Shown here: one piece after another, positions 25,593-34,752 of the stretch
Position numbering within the stretch: the first letter of the stretch is position 1
Layout of the letters: each line of letters starts with the position of its first letter
Origin: Bin127 sp965221625
GTDB taxonomy: Bacteria; Chloroflexota; Dehalococcoidia; Lucifugimonadales; Lucifugimonadaceae
Assembly: GCA_965221625.1 (NCBI GenBank)
Contig: OZ244903.1
Location: forward strand, 1,798,001-1,862,000
Length of the DNA: 64,000 nucleotides
Reading direction: 5' to 3'
Translations under genes and position numbers: made by a program
Notes under the pieces: model-generated
The model's input: only the letters and a program-made list of their open reading frames with translations
Told to the model about the DNA's origin: nothing
Databases searched by the model: none

Positions 25593-26468
25593 ATGTTGCG
25601 ATTCAAGGTGATTTGCGTTCTGTTGGTTGTGTTCGGGGTGGTATCTACGTTCGTCGCCGGAGGGCTACCTAACCAGGAAGCTTCGGCTCAGGATCCGACG
25701 GGGACGGTATCATCTCCGACTCCTCCGTCGGCACCGCCGGGGACTCCTACGGGTCTGCACGCATTCCCGACATCCTCACCGGGCAGCGTGGTTTTGCGCT
25801 GGGATTCGCCCGCAGAACCGGTGGTTCACATCGTGTACGCGGTCAGGCTTGATGGGACTGACGGTCGATATTGGATCACTCGTGGCAACACGTCTGAGGT
25901 AACCATGGACGGTTTGGAGTTCGGACAAGCCTATTGGATAACGGCGATTGCCGGCCGTCCGGTTGCGAACACCGGTCGGTACGTATGGTCGAACTGGAGC
26001 AACTGGTATCAGGCGACTCCTTCGTTTCCCCTCCCGCCCCCGCTCCCTTCGAGTACGCAAACGGTTGGCACGGCCACCTCATCGACCCCGACCAGTAGTG
26101 CTTCGCCCGCCTCGGATCGCTACGTCGAGATCAAGGGTTCGGTCACCTCGATCAATAGCAACGCAGGGACTTTCGTAGTCCGGATCACCTATCACGAGTA
26201 TTTCGGATCCGTCACGCCGCCTTCAACGATCACAGTGGATTACAACCGCCTGCGCAATGTTGGTAACTGGTTGCAGGTCGGTTGGTACATCGAAGCGGAA
26301 GGCGACTATTCTGCGTCGTCAAACACCTTGTATGCGCGTGAGATCGAAAGGGAATCGAGCGACGATTACGAAGATTCGCACGATGATGACGATCGGTATG
26401 AATATGATGACGAGTACGAAGACGACGATGACGGGTATGACGATGATGACGACCGATATGACGATTAA
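25593..26468 (+). CDS. Secreted fibronectin type III protein with Asp-rich tail
   Basis: About 291 aa. N-terminal signal peptide (hydrophobic ICVLLVVFGVVSTFVAGGL, likely cleaved after ASA). Next is a Pro/Thr linker, an FnIII-like domain (PTGLHAFPTSSPGSVVLRWD to AYWITAIAGR), a second Pro/Ser linker, then a DUF5666-like beta-barrel (YVEIKGSVTSINSN, WYIEAEGDY). The last 35 residues are mostly Asp with Tyr, Glu and Arg. An exported, highly acidic tail suggests binding of Ca2+ or other cations, or mineral surfaces. ATG 25593 is preceded by AGGAG; earlier ATGs at 25545 and 25572 are possible. No pathway partner is nearby. Confidence 0.8.
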   Translation: MLRFKVICVLLVVFGVVSTFVAGGLPNQEASAQDPTGTVSSPTPPSAPPGTPTGLHAFPTSSPGSVVLRWDSPAEPVVHIVYAVRLDGTDGRYWITRGNTSEVTMDGLEFGQAYWITAIAGRPVANTGRYVWSNWSNWYQATPSFPLPPPLPSSTQTVGTATSSTPTSSASPASDRYVEIKGSVTSINSNAGTFVVRITYHEYFGSVTPPSTITVDYNRLRNVGNWLQVGWYIEAEGDYSASSNTLYAREIERESSDDYEDSHDDDDRYEYDDEYEDDDDGYDDDDDRYDD

Positions 26469-26785
26469 CGTCCCTGAACATCATCAGGCGATGATTTAGA
26501 GTTCGACGGGTGCCGCCCCACCCGCTCGTTGCAGCAACCGTTGGTTGGGCCAACAGACACGACGTCGGTCGAAGTCCTTGCCCAACATTGAGGCGCGTGC
26601 ATAAATTCTGTGCATGCGTTTCAGTTCAACGGGGCCGGTCGATTAATCGCTACCTTTTGGGTTGAGAATTAACGATTTTGCGCGGTTGAGGCCGTTGCTC
26701 GGGTCGAAATACGTGAGTTCGCATACCTCTACTCCGTATCATTTAACCTTGTGCGGCACTGTTTCTACGTAGTTTCTCCTCCGCG
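26469..26785. other. Intergenic region without recognisable gene
   Basis: No coding or structured element is seen. A segment near 26731-26755 (cctctactccgtatcatttaa) is AT-richer and may contain the promoter for the acyltransferase gene. Confidence 0.4.
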
Positions 26786-27937
26786 ATGACAACCGGACCG
26801 ATGCGTTTCCATGAGCTGGACGCATTGAGGGCGTTTAGCGTGTTGCTCGGGGTGGTGCTGCATGCGGCCCTGTTTCAGTATCCGGTTGGTTGGCCGACGG
26901 AAGCACATGGGGCTTCCTTCGACTTCTGGTACGACGAGTTAGTGCACTTCATTCATGGCTTTAGGATGCCGGTGTTTTACTTGCTGAGCGGTTCCTTTAC
27001 TGCCCTGCTGTGGGAGCGACGCGGTTTAGGAGGGTTGCTTGACCATCGGTTGAAACACATCGGATTGCCGTTCTTGATCTGCCTCTTCACGATCGCACCA
27101 CTGCAAGTACTGTGGTGGATTTGGGAGTCTGGCGAAGAGGTCGGAGTTTGGACCGCAGTCTACGTCTTCGCATTCGGATGGCTTTTCGATATTGGACTGT
27201 TCTGGTTCTTGTGGGTGTTGCTGATTTTGGTCGGTGTTTTCGCGCTGTTGACTAGGTTGGGAGTGACTTTCACGAACCGTTGGGTTTGGTGGATGATGGT
27301 CCCGCTAGCTTTCATCGCTGAAGCACTGATGACCGAAGGAGTCGTTGCGGAGTCGTTGTCGAAGGACTCAGGTACGTTCTGGGTCTGGGTTTTCGCAGTC
27401 GAGGACACTTTCGGGCCCAGTTCGTCGACGACGCTTTGGACAAACCCGACGGTTCTCGTCTACTACGGCAGCTTCTTCCTGTTCGGAGCCTTCAAGCACC
27501 ACATTGGTTGGCGGATCGGACCCCGAGGCTTCTGGATCATGCTGCCGGTAGCAGCACTGACTTTCCTCGGTGGATTGGTGTTCGAGTTCGTGATCGAGAT
27601 CCCGATATCCGGCTATCTATCAGCGTTACATCAGAGTGCGTTCGCATGGCTGATGTGCCTCGGATTGATGAGTTTGTTCGCTCTGATCGCGGCACGCGAC
27701 CGTCCGTGGATACGCTACCTGTCGGATGCATCGTATTGGATCTACTTGACCCACCTGTTGCTGATCTTCATCGCTCGCAGCGTCGCCCATCGGGTCGGGA
27801 TAAACATCCACGTCGAGTTTTTGTTCTCCATCCTTGTCGTGACCGTGGTTCTGCTGCTGGCCTACGAATACGGGGTTCGTTACACCTTCATCGGGAACTT
27901 GCTCAACGGTCCGAGGACTCGTCCGGCGTCCGCATAA
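26786..27937 (+). CDS. Membrane acyltransferase 3 family protein (OpgC/MdoC-like)
   Basis: 383 aa with about 10 membrane segments. The start MRFHELDALRAFSVLLGVVL (second possible ATG at 26801) is the conserved first helix of acyltransferase-3 proteins, with the catalytic-type His in VLHAALF and the RMPVFYLLSG loop. The C-terminal YWIYLTHLLLIF is also typical. Such enzymes add acetyl, succinyl or other acyl groups to exported glycans or lipids; the layout is closest to the glucan-modifying OpgC type. It stands alone, so the acceptor is unknown. Confidence 0.85.
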   Translation: MTTGPMRFHELDALRAFSVLLGVVLHAALFQYPVGWPTEAHGASFDFWYDELVHFIHGFRMPVFYLLSGSFTALLWERRGLGGLLDHRLKHIGLPFLICLFTIAPLQVLWWIWESGEEVGVWTAVYVFAFGWLFDIGLFWFLWVLLILVGVFALLTRLGVTFTNRWVWWMMVPLAFIAEALMTEGVVAESLSKDSGTFWVWVFAVEDTFGPSSSTTLWTNPTVLVYYGSFFLFGAFKHHIGWRIGPRGFWIMLPVAALTFLGGLVFEFVIEIPISGYLSALHQSAFAWLMCLGLMSLFALIAARDRPWIRYLSDASYWIYLTHLLLIFIARSVAHRVGINIHVEFLFSILVVTVVLLLAYEYGVRYTFIGNLLNGPRTRPASA

Positions 27938-28267
27938 AAGGCGTTGCTTCTTCAACCGCGTGATTGCCTTTACGCGATCCAGTCGCAGGCCGCAGTCAAT
28001 CGACGCTTGTCACATCGCAGGTTTGTCAACCACACGTCAGACGAGAACGACGTCTCGGAGTTTCACCAACGCGCGGCAACTGGTAACCGCAGCATCAACG
28101 AAATCTGGAAACTAGTCAAGTTGCGGAAACGGCTATCTCTCCACACAGATAGTCATTGAAGTACGAGTCTATTGTCCCGACTGGTCGCTGCTATCCGTGA
28201 TTTCAAGGTGCCTAACCGTTGCTCACTATGCGATCTGGATCATAGTGATCGCGCAATTCGCCATCGA
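27938..28267. other. Intergenic region, convergent gene ends
   Basis: Convergent ends of the acyltransferase and thiY genes. A small hairpin (ctatct 28133-28138 with agatag 28147-28152) is present without a following T-run, so terminator function is doubtful. No gene is seen. Confidence 0.4.
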
Positions 28268-29275
28268 TTAATCCAAGTAGTCGTCGGTCCAGGCTTGGTT
28301 CTCATCTAACCCACCGTCGATTTCGCCTTGTGCTTTCATGAACTCAGCGACTTGCTGCCAGCGTTCGGCGGTCATGTGACCGAACGTGCCGGTCTCATCA
28401 GCTCGCCACGCTTGACTGGTCAAGAGGTCAATACTCGGCCGTTCGATGTCTTCAATGTCGGTCTGTTCAGGGTTGAGCTTCAGCAGGATGTCGATCGCTC
28501 CTTGCGGATCATCCAAACCGTACTCATAGCCTTTCGTCCATGCCCTCACGAAGCGCTCCACCGCGTCCGGTCGCTCTTCAAGCATGCTTTCTGACGTGAC
28601 CAACATCATCTCGTAGTACTGTGGCACGCCAAACTCTTCGGGATAGATGACATTCACTGGATTGCCGTTTTGCTCCAACAATATGCTCTCGTGCGACCAG
28701 TACGCCCCGATCACTGCGTCGACAGTCCCGGCGGCAAGGGTCTCCCACAATGCCCAACCGATGTCTACGACCTCTACGTCGTCGATCGTCAAACCGTCGG
28801 CCTCAAGCATCGTACCCAGCATCTTGACGTTCCAGTCGATGCCCGGGTATCCGACCTTTTTACCGGCCAAATCAGCCGGACGTGTGATGCCCGATGACTG
28901 GAGTGCCATCAACGAGTTGAGCGGACGCTGAACAATCGCCTTCAATGCGACGATCGGAAGTCCCTCGTTACGCGCCAACAACGTGTCAGTTTGGTACCAG
29001 ACCCCGAAATCTCGTTCTCCTGACGCTACCAATTGCGCGACCAACGCTGGATCTGCTGGTGCTCGAATGTCGACGTCTAGATTTTCCTCATCAAAGTAAC
29101 CTTGATCGTCCGCCACGAAAAATCCAGAATGGTTGGCGTTCGGATACCAGTCGAGTTCAACTGATACCGATTCGCGCGTCGGTTCAGAATCGCCGGAACA
29201 CGCGATCGAAACGGCTGCCGCGATTGCTATCAGGAAGCTTGCTAGCAGCCTGACGGTATTGTTTCGTGCAATCAA
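28268..29275 (-). CDS. thiY: ABC substrate-binding lipoprotein for thiamine pyrimidine precursor (ThiY/NMT1-like)
   Basis: About 335 aa. TTG start at 29275 overlaps the permease stop and has GGGAG 7 nt upstream. A lipoprotein signal (LLASFLIAIAAAVSIACSGD, Cys in lipobox) anchors it outside the membrane. The mature part follows the NMT1/THI5-like fold: VSVELDWYPNANHSGFFVA at the N-terminus, QGYFDEENLDVDI, GVWYQTDTLLARNEGLPIVA, and DLAGKKVGYPG. ThiY-type proteins bind formylaminopyrimidine or related HMP precursors. A TPP riboswitch heads the operon, which strongly supports the thiamine role. Confidence 0.88.
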   Translation of the reverse strand: MIARNNTVRLLASFLIAIAAAVSIACSGDSEPTRESVSVELDWYPNANHSGFFVADDQGYFDEENLDVDIRAPADPALVAQLVASGERDFGVWYQTDTLLARNEGLPIVALKAIVQRPLNSLMALQSSGITRPADLAGKKVGYPGIDWNVKMLGTMLEADGLTIDDVEVVDIGWALWETLAAGTVDAVIGAYWSHESILLEQNGNPVNVIYPEEFGVPQYYEMMLVTSESMLEERPDAVERFVRAWTKGYEYGLDDPQGAIDILLKLNPEQTDIEDIERPSIDLLTSQAWRADETGTFGHMTAERWQQVAEFMKAQGEIDGGLDENQAWTDDYLD

Positions 29276-30135
29276 TTTGATACTCCCTCTTGTTCTGACT
29301 GATGATAATTCCGCAACACTCGGGACTGCAGGGCCGAGATCAGAATAAACATCATCGATGCCATCACCGAAAGCGTGAAGATGGACGCGAAAACCGTGTC
29401 GGTTTGGTAACGCGAACCGGAAGTTTTGATCAACCAACCCAATCCAGCACTGGCGCCAATCCACTCGCCGATAACGGCACCAATCACGGAAACAACGGCA
29501 GCCACCTTCAGACCTGCGAAAAGGTACGGTAGCGCAGACGGCAAGTGCAGCTTGGTGTAACGCTGTAGTCTCGATGCTCCCAAGGTGCGGAACATGGCCA
29601 CCATGTCGGGGTCAACCGATCGCAATCCGGTCATCAGGCCGATTGTTATTGGGAAGAACGTGAAGAGCACGACGATGATCACCTTGGGTGTCATTCCCGT
29701 GCCCGTCCAGATGATGAGAAGTGGTGCCAAGGTGAAGACTGGCACCGTTTGCGATGCGATTAGAAATGGGTAGATTGACCGCTCGAGTAGTCGGGACCAA
29801 AACATTCCGGTCGCCATTACGAAACCGACCGAGACAGAAACGGCGAAACCGAGGAGTATTTCGCGCAATGTTACCCACGCGTTGCTGATGAACAACATCG
29901 GATCGGCGAACCACTCCCTCAAGATGTGGGTAACTGGCGGCAACAGCCACTCCTGCACTTCGAACACTCTGACCCAAACTTCCCATATCACCAACCCACC
30001 AGCTGCAATGAGGAGCGCGGTTCCCCAGTTCGCGACGACACGCTTAAGCTGCGCCACCAGCGAGTTCACGCCGGGTGCACCCGCGCGTGAGTCTGACGCC
30101 AACCTCGTATCTAGTTTGTTGCCAACCGCGCTCAT
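29272..30135 (-). CDS. thiX: ABC transporter permease (ThiX-like)
   Basis: 287 aa. The ATG at 30135 overlaps the ATPase stop (ATGA); a longer frame back to 30174 is unlikely. It has about six membrane segments and the binding-protein-dependent permease coupling region (FRTLGASRLQRYTKLHLPSALPYLFAGLKV in two adjacent blocks) that docks with the ATPase. Typical of the SsuC/TauC/ThiX class of single-permease importers. It is the middle gene of a three-gene operon with overlapping starts and stops. Confidence 0.9.
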   Translation of the reverse strand: MSAVGNKLDTRLASDSRAGAPGVNSLVAQLKRVVANWGTALLIAAGGLVIWEVWVRVFEVQEWLLPPVTHILREWFADPMLFISNAWVTLREILLGFAVSVSVGFVMATGMFWSRLLERSIYPFLIASQTVPVFTLAPLLIIWTGTGMTPKVIIVVLFTFFPITIGLMTGLRSVDPDMVAMFRTLGASRLQRYTKLHLPSALPYLFAGLKVAAVVSVIGAVIGEWIGASAGLGWLIKTSGSRYQTDTVFASIFTLSVMASMMFILISALQSRVLRNYHQSEQEGVSN

Positions 30136-30980
30136 GCCGCGACCTCTTGTTGCAGTGATCTCATTAGCTCCCACTTGAGATCTACGAACCTTTGGTTGCG
30201 AACTACATCCATCGGTCTCGGTCTCGGCAAATCTACGTTGAGGTCAAGTACGAATCGCCCGGGGCGAGGCGACATCACCAGTACCCGGTCGCCAAGCATC
30301 AACGCTTCTTCGACGTCGTGAGTCACCATGACCGTTGCGCGATTTCGGCGATCGAGAACGTCTGAAAGCCATCGTTGCAACTCGCCGCGGGTGATTGCGT
30401 CCAGTGCCTTGAATGGTTCGTCGAGCAACAGGACGTTACGATCCGGCAACACCGCCCGTAGAAGGGCTACGCGCTGCCGCATGCCGCCTGACAGAGTCGC
30501 CGGGTATGCGTGCAGAAAGTCGTCGATTCCGAAACGTCGAGCAAGTTCAGTGGCCCGGCCGACCGACGCTTTGCGTGAAACGCCGGCCAGCTCCAATCCT
30601 AGGATCGCGTTCGACAAGACGTCGCGCCACGGCAATAGCAGATCGAGTTGGTGCATGTACGCAACTCGCCCAAGTCGCGGTTTCGTTGGGGTACCACGCA
30701 GGGACGCAGATCCGATGTCCGGTTCCGTCAACCCGGCGATGATGTTGAGCAACGTGCTCTTGCCACACCCGCTGGGCCCGACGATCACGACAAACTCGCC
30801 GAGACTGACGTCCAGCGAGACTTCGTCGATGGCCTGAATCCGGCCACCGTCGCCGTTCGGGAAAGATTTCGATGCCTCGAAGACGCGAAATGCAGGTTCA
30901 TTCGAGTCGCCATCCATAGGTGTTGGTTGGGAAAGCGATCCACCGTCTACAGTTGCGACGGTTTCCGATGGGTTAGACAT
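30132..30980 (-). CDS. thiZ: ABC transporter ATPase (ThiZ-like)
   Basis: 282 aa. Walker A VGPSGCGKSTLLNI, Q-loop MHQLDLLLPW, signature LSGGMRQRVALLRA, Walker B VLLLDEPFKALD and H-loop MVTHDVEEAL are all intact. The last two are the form seen in nitrate/sulfonate/thiamine-precursor importers. First gene after the TPP riboswitch. The N-terminal 30 residues before AFRVFEASKSF are poorly conserved, so the true start could be a little downstream. Confidence 0.92.
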   Translation of the reverse strand: MSNPSETVATVDGGSLSQPTPMDGDSNEPAFRVFEASKSFPNGDGGRIQAIDEVSLDVSLGEFVVIVGPSGCGKSTLLNIIAGLTEPDIGSASLRGTPTKPRLGRVAYMHQLDLLLPWRDVLSNAILGLELAGVSRKASVGRATELARRFGIDDFLHAYPATLSGGMRQRVALLRAVLPDRNVLLLDEPFKALDAITRGELQRWLSDVLDRRNRATVMVTHDVEEALMLGDRVLVMSPRPGRFVLDLNVDLPRPRPMDVVRNQRFVDLKWELMRSLQQEVAA

Positions 30981-30990
30981 CGGTGGTGAG

Positions 30991-31076
30991 TTCCTCCGCT
31001 GGCATTATCCAGATCAGGTTCTTGGGTCGGCGAATCCGGATCGCCCTCTCAGCCCGACTTCTCGAGCTCCCCTAGG
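30991..31076 (-). ncRNA. TPP riboswitch (THI element)
   Basis: On the minus strand the sequence reads, in order, AGGGGAGC, GGGCTGAGAGGG, a variable hairpin, GACCC, GAACCTGATCTGGATAATG and CCAGCGGAGGAA. These are the conserved CUGAGA and ACCUGAUCUGGAUAAUGCCAGCG cores of the thiamine pyrophosphate aptamer. The aptamer ends about 10 nt before the thiZ ATG, and its last GGAGGAA doubles as the ribosome binding site. This suggests that TPP binding hides the site and blocks translation of the thiZXY importer. Confidence 0.97.
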
Positions 31077-31202
31077 TTCAACTTAATCACCAGGTGCGCA
31101 CATTGCCGCACCGCGTTGCGCGTGAGTCTATCAGCAACGAAATCACGCGAACTTCCGCATCGGGTTGTCTCAGATTGAACTCGACTTTACAATTCTAGGC
31201 CC

Positions 31203-32108
31203 ATGGGTACCGCGTCGATATCCCCTAGAGAGGATTTCCATCGGTCAATCACGCGACCTCCCGGTCAGATTAACCTGGCACTCTCCTGCCTCTACATCGC
31301 CAAGGAGCGCAACCCTGACCTTGATGTGTCCGCATATCTCGGGCGCATCAGCGAGATTGCAGAACAGATCCGCAAACCATCCCGCAACCGGATGTCGGCG
31401 TACGATCGCATCTATTCGATCTCAGATTTGTTGTTCGGCAAACTCGGGTTCAAAGGCAACACCGGAAGCTACTACGACGTCCGCAACAGCATGCTCGACG
31501 AAGTGCTGGATCGCAAGCTCGGCATACCAATCACGCTATCCATTCTGTACATAGAGGTCGGCAAGCGCATCGGCCTAGAGCTGTCTGGCGTCAATATGGC
31601 TTCACACTTCCTTCTTGCCACGGGGCAAGGCGATGCGCGCGTCTACATCGATCCGTTCCACGGAGGGCGCATCCTGTCTCGTCGGGAATGCCTAGTTATG
31701 CGCCTTGGATCCGGCGGGATATCCCATGATTCAGATGAGATTGAGCGCGCCGAATCGACCTATCTACCAATCGCAGACAACCGCGTGATTTTGGCTCGCG
31801 TCCTTGGGAACATCAAGTTCTTGTACGCCCAACACAACGATATGGAAGGTGCGCTAGCCGCAGCACAGAGGATCAGCGTGCTGATCCCATGGGATTGGCG
31901 AAACCTCGGCGACATCGCTCAGATTTGTGCACGTTCAGGATACGCACGCCAGACTATTGACGCACTCAATCGCATGTACCAGACGATGCCTCCGCATGAA
32001 GACAACAGCTTGCTGGTTGACGCGCTGCAATCCCTGAAATCGATGGTGGAGTCCGAAGGATTCGTCGATCCCGAAAAGATCCACGAGATACCTTTCTTCC
32101 GTATGTAG
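31203..32108 (+). CDS. SirB1/transglutaminase-like core-2 protein
   Basis: 301 aa. The family blocks are visible: LALSCLYIAKERNPDLDVSAY near the N-terminus, DLLFGKLGFKGNTGSYYD, VLDRKLGIPITLSILYIEVG, the SHFLLAT and DPFHGGRILSR pair, and a C-terminal helical repeat region (GNIKFLYAQHNDMEGALAAA) like tetratricopeptides. SirB1-type proteins are widespread, with no settled biochemical function. It lies 100 bp before an ECF sigma factor gene, on the same strand. Confidence 0.85.
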   Translation: MGTASISPREDFHRSITRPPGQINLALSCLYIAKERNPDLDVSAYLGRISEIAEQIRKPSRNRMSAYDRIYSISDLLFGKLGFKGNTGSYYDVRNSMLDEVLDRKLGIPITLSILYIEVGKRIGLELSGVNMASHFLLATGQGDARVYIDPFHGGRILSRRECLVMRLGSGGISHDSDEIERAESTYLPIADNRVILARVLGNIKFLYAQHNDMEGALAAAQRISVLIPWDWRNLGDIAQICARSGYARQTIDALNRMYQTMPPHEDNSLLVDALQSLKSMVESEGFVDPEKIHEIPFFRM

Positions 32109-32210
32109 CTGCATATCTGTCCACGAGCATTACGGGAAATCGACCTCAAATCGCAAGTTGCCGTCACCGTTCAACCATCGTGCGGTCTCGGTTACATACG
32201 GACCAGCTGA

Positions 32211-32789
32211 ATGATTAACTACCAAGAGTTAACCGACCAAGAGTTGGTTGCGGAGGTCGTCGAACAAAACGTCGACGCTTTCGCGGCACTCTACGATCGA
32301 TACGGCAAACGAGTGTTCGGCTTGGCCGCTCGCATTCTGAACGACAGCGTCAAGTCTGAGGAAGTCACTCAAGACGTTTTCTTACGGGTTTGGCGTCGAG
32401 GCCACACCTACATGCCGGATAAGGGCAAGTTCACCACCTGGCTCTTTCGTATTGCCCACAACCGCACGATTGACGAACTTCGCAGGATCCGCCGGGACAA
32501 GTCTCGCTACAGCGACGACATCACAGAGCGTTACGACCTTGAGTCGGACGACATTTCACCTCCCGACGCTGCGGTTGCCAACTCCGAGTACGAGCAAGTG
32601 CGCGCCGCGCTTGAGGTCTTGCCCGAGCCGCAACGAGAGGTAGTGTTTCTCTCATACTTCAAAGGAATGACGCAAACCCAGATTGCTGAATCGACTGGAC
32701 AACCGCTGGGCACAGTCAAGACTAGAATGCGACTGGCACTGAAGAAACTCCGGACGGCACTGGAAGACGAGATTTACGGCGAAATCTAA
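32211..32789 (+). CDS. ECF RNA polymerase sigma factor
   Basis: 192 aa. Region 2 (VDAFAALYDRYGKRVFGLAA to EEVTQDVFLRVWRRGHTY, then FTTWLFRIAHNRTIDELRR) binds core polymerase and the -10 element. Region 4 (LEVLPEPQREVVFLSYFKGM, then TQTQIAESTGQPLGTVKTRM) is a helix-turn-helix for the -35. A linker of about 40 acidic residues separates them. It is followed after 22 bp by its probable anti-sigma factor gene. Resembles the SigK/RskA-type arrangement. Confidence 0.95.
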   Translation: MINYQELTDQELVAEVVEQNVDAFAALYDRYGKRVFGLAARILNDSVKSEEVTQDVFLRVWRRGHTYMPDKGKFTTWLFRIAHNRTIDELRRIRRDKSRYSDDITERYDLESDDISPPDAAVANSEYEQVRAALEVLPEPQREVVFLSYFKGMTQTQIAESTGQPLGTVKTRMRLALKKLRTALEDEIYGEI

Positions 32790-32811
32790 TCAGGTTCATA
32801 CTTTGAAAACC

Positions 32812-33813
32812 ATGCGATCCGACGAAGAAATCAAGCAAGACCTCGCAGCATATGCCTTGGGAGCACTCGATGCATCCGGGCGATCCGAGGTCGAGGCTCT
32901 CGTTGCCCGGGACGGCGATGCCGCTTTGGAACTCGACGAAATGCTCGAGACTACAGCGTTTGTTGCAGCGCGTGTCGGGGATGCTGAAGTGCCTTCAGAA
33001 CTCCGGGCAACCATCATTGATACCGCGCGGATTGACACTCGCGTCAGCAATCCAGCGTCCGGATACTCCATCATCGTCAACCATCTGCAGGAGCGCATCG
33101 CGGCTGAAGAGGTTGATGTGGCAACACCCAAGCCTGGATTCTTGGACTCCTTGCGCAACGCCTTCAACGCAGGGAGATTGGCATTTGCGACGTCGATGGC
33201 GGCGTTCGGCGTGGTCGCTATCGTCGCCGTACAGATCGGTGCCGACAACGTCGAACTGAACCACAAGGTCGGTCAAATGGAGCGCGACGTGCAAGCGACT
33301 AACGCGTACGCCACTTCGATGACCGACAATATGTCCGCCACCGAAGACATGCTCGAGCAAGCTCACGCCCGTATCTCGCGACAGGACGAGATGATCGTCG
33401 AGATGTCAGAAGTCAACGACGCTCTCAGGTCTGCCATCCGCGATCAGATTAGTCTTACCTATGCAACGCTCCGCAACGAATATCAAAGTCCGTCTTGGCA
33501 ACCTGAGTCGGTGCACGGCGAAGAAAGCTACGCCTACCTATTGGAGCACAAGACGCAACCCGTCGGTGCCCTCGTAGTGGGCGGTCTGGACAAAGCTCCG
33601 GCCGACGAAGAGTACAGGCTCTACCTCATCATGGACGACACGCCTCACTACGTCGCATCGTTCGACATGAACGTTGCAGGTTACTCCACGGTTGTGTTCC
33701 AGTTGGATGTTCCGCTGAGCAGCTACAACGGGGCACACATCACCCGAGAGTCGAAGACCGAAGCTCCCGATCCTAGCCTGGCCGATCCCGCGCAACGGTA
33801 TCAGCCGCACTGA
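32812..33813 (+). CDS. Membrane anti-sigma factor (RskA-like)
   Basis: About 333 aa (ATG 32812; TTG 32803 possible). The N-terminus EEIKQDLAAYALGALDASGR is the anti-sigma domain that holds the ECF factor. One membrane helix (LAFATSMAAFGVVAIVAV) follows, then a coiled-coil stretch (LNHKVGQMERDVQATNAY through SEVNDALRSAI). An outer RskA domain (PVGALVVGGLDKAPADEEYR, YSTVVFQLDVPLSSY) ends the protein. Signals sensed outside would release the sigma factor, probably by regulated proteolysis. It lacks a zinc-binding HxxxCxxC in the N-terminal domain. Confidence 0.88.
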   Translation: MRSDEEIKQDLAAYALGALDASGRSEVEALVARDGDAALELDEMLETTAFVAARVGDAEVPSELRATIIDTARIDTRVSNPASGYSIIVNHLQERIAAEEVDVATPKPGFLDSLRNAFNAGRLAFATSMAAFGVVAIVAVQIGADNVELNHKVGQMERDVQATNAYATSMTDNMSATEDMLEQAHARISRQDEMIVEMSEVNDALRSAIRDQISLTYATLRNEYQSPSWQPESVHGEESYAYLLEHKTQPVGALVVGGLDKAPADEEYRLYLIMDDTPHYVASFDMNVAGYSTVVFQLDVPLSSYNGAHITRESKTEAPDPSLADPAQRYQPH

Positions 33814-33950
33814 CTTTGTCCGCCCTTTGGGCTGATCCAAAATTCTCGACTAGGGCGTTCAGGCCACCGCCGGCAATTGTCGACTGGTTGCCCAACTGAG
33901 TAACCGACGCTCAAGCGCGAAACCAAGCGCGTCATCGATAATCGGGACTC

Positions 33951-34715
33951 ATGCCTAGGCATTCGGTAATACCAATGAGGGTTCTGCCCACGGTCACGGT
34001 ACTCGCCATTGCTTGCGCGATTGCGACGTTCGGCTGCGCCAACTCGTCGAATCAGGATCCGACGCCGAACACGATTCAGTCATCCCCGGCGGCGGTGCCG
34101 CTCACCACCACCGAAGTGATCGGGCGCGCAATCGACACACTTACTGACGCTGGGAGCTTTTGGTTCATCTTGGACCACGAAAATGGGTATACGGAATCGC
34201 TCGGCGGACTCCAACTGACGTATGTTGAGGGCGCAATCACTGAAGAGGCGATGGAGATTGAGGCTGAAGCATCTCTCGGACGCATCTATATCGAAGTCGA
34301 CGCCATCATAATCGGAGAAAACACCTGGCTAACCAATCCGTTGACCGGGGTTTGGGAACCGCTCCCAGACGAAGAAAACCCGATCAGCTACCTGCGTCCG
34401 ATTGAGGCGATCAAAGGAGTTTTGGAGGGCTTGAGTGACCCTCGATACCTGGAAGCACCTCGTTCTGGCGAGAACTACAGCATCACTTCGCCCATTGAAG
34501 CTTTGGCACTTAAACCGCTCGTCGGTGAAGTCGACCCGGAAGGTTCGGGTATTGCAGACATCGTGGTGAACGCCGAGACCTTTGAGCTCGAATCAGCGCA
34601 CATCAAAGGCACCATGCAGACAAATGACACCGAGGACACGATACGCGTCGTCGACCTATCTCGGTTTGGGGAAACCTTCGTCATCGAACCACCGATGATT
34701 GACCCGCCTCAATAG
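33951..34715 (+). CDS. LppX/LprG-family lipoprotein
   Basis: 254 aa (ATG 33951; a start at 33975 also gives a complete signal). Lipoprotein signal with lipobox ATFGC. The mature protein has the LppX_LprAFG pattern: IDTLTDAGSFWFILDHENG, LGGLQLTYVEGAI, ENTWLTNPLTGVWEPLP and the C-terminal ETFELESAHIKGT. These U-shaped beta proteins carry triacylated lipids in mycobacteria. The next gene, 37 bp downstream, encodes an MFS pump, the same order as mycobacterial lprG-rv1410c (p55). This suggests a lipid carrier and exporter pair. Confidence 0.85.
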   Translation: MPRHSVIPMRVLPTVTVLAIACAIATFGCANSSNQDPTPNTIQSSPAAVPLTTTEVIGRAIDTLTDAGSFWFILDHENGYTESLGGLQLTYVEGAITEEAMEIEAEASLGRIYIEVDAIIIGENTWLTNPLTGVWEPLPDEENPISYLRPIEAIKGVLEGLSDPRYLEAPRSGENYSITSPIEALALKPLVGEVDPEGSGIADIVVNAETFELESAHIKGTMQTNDTEDTIRVVDLSRFGETFVIEPPMIDPPQ

Positions 34716-34752
34716 TCGATCTCGCCGTGCGTTAGCCTAATCGTCAACGCCC

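Noticed and set aside
28133..28152. Hairpin between the convergent acyltransferase and thiY genes as a terminator.
   Set aside because: Only a 6-bp stem and no T-run; too weak to call.
32135..32165. Possible ECF-type self-promoter (GGAAAT and CGTC) before the sigma gene.
   Set aside because: The spacing of 21 bp between the elements is too long for a usual ECF promoter.
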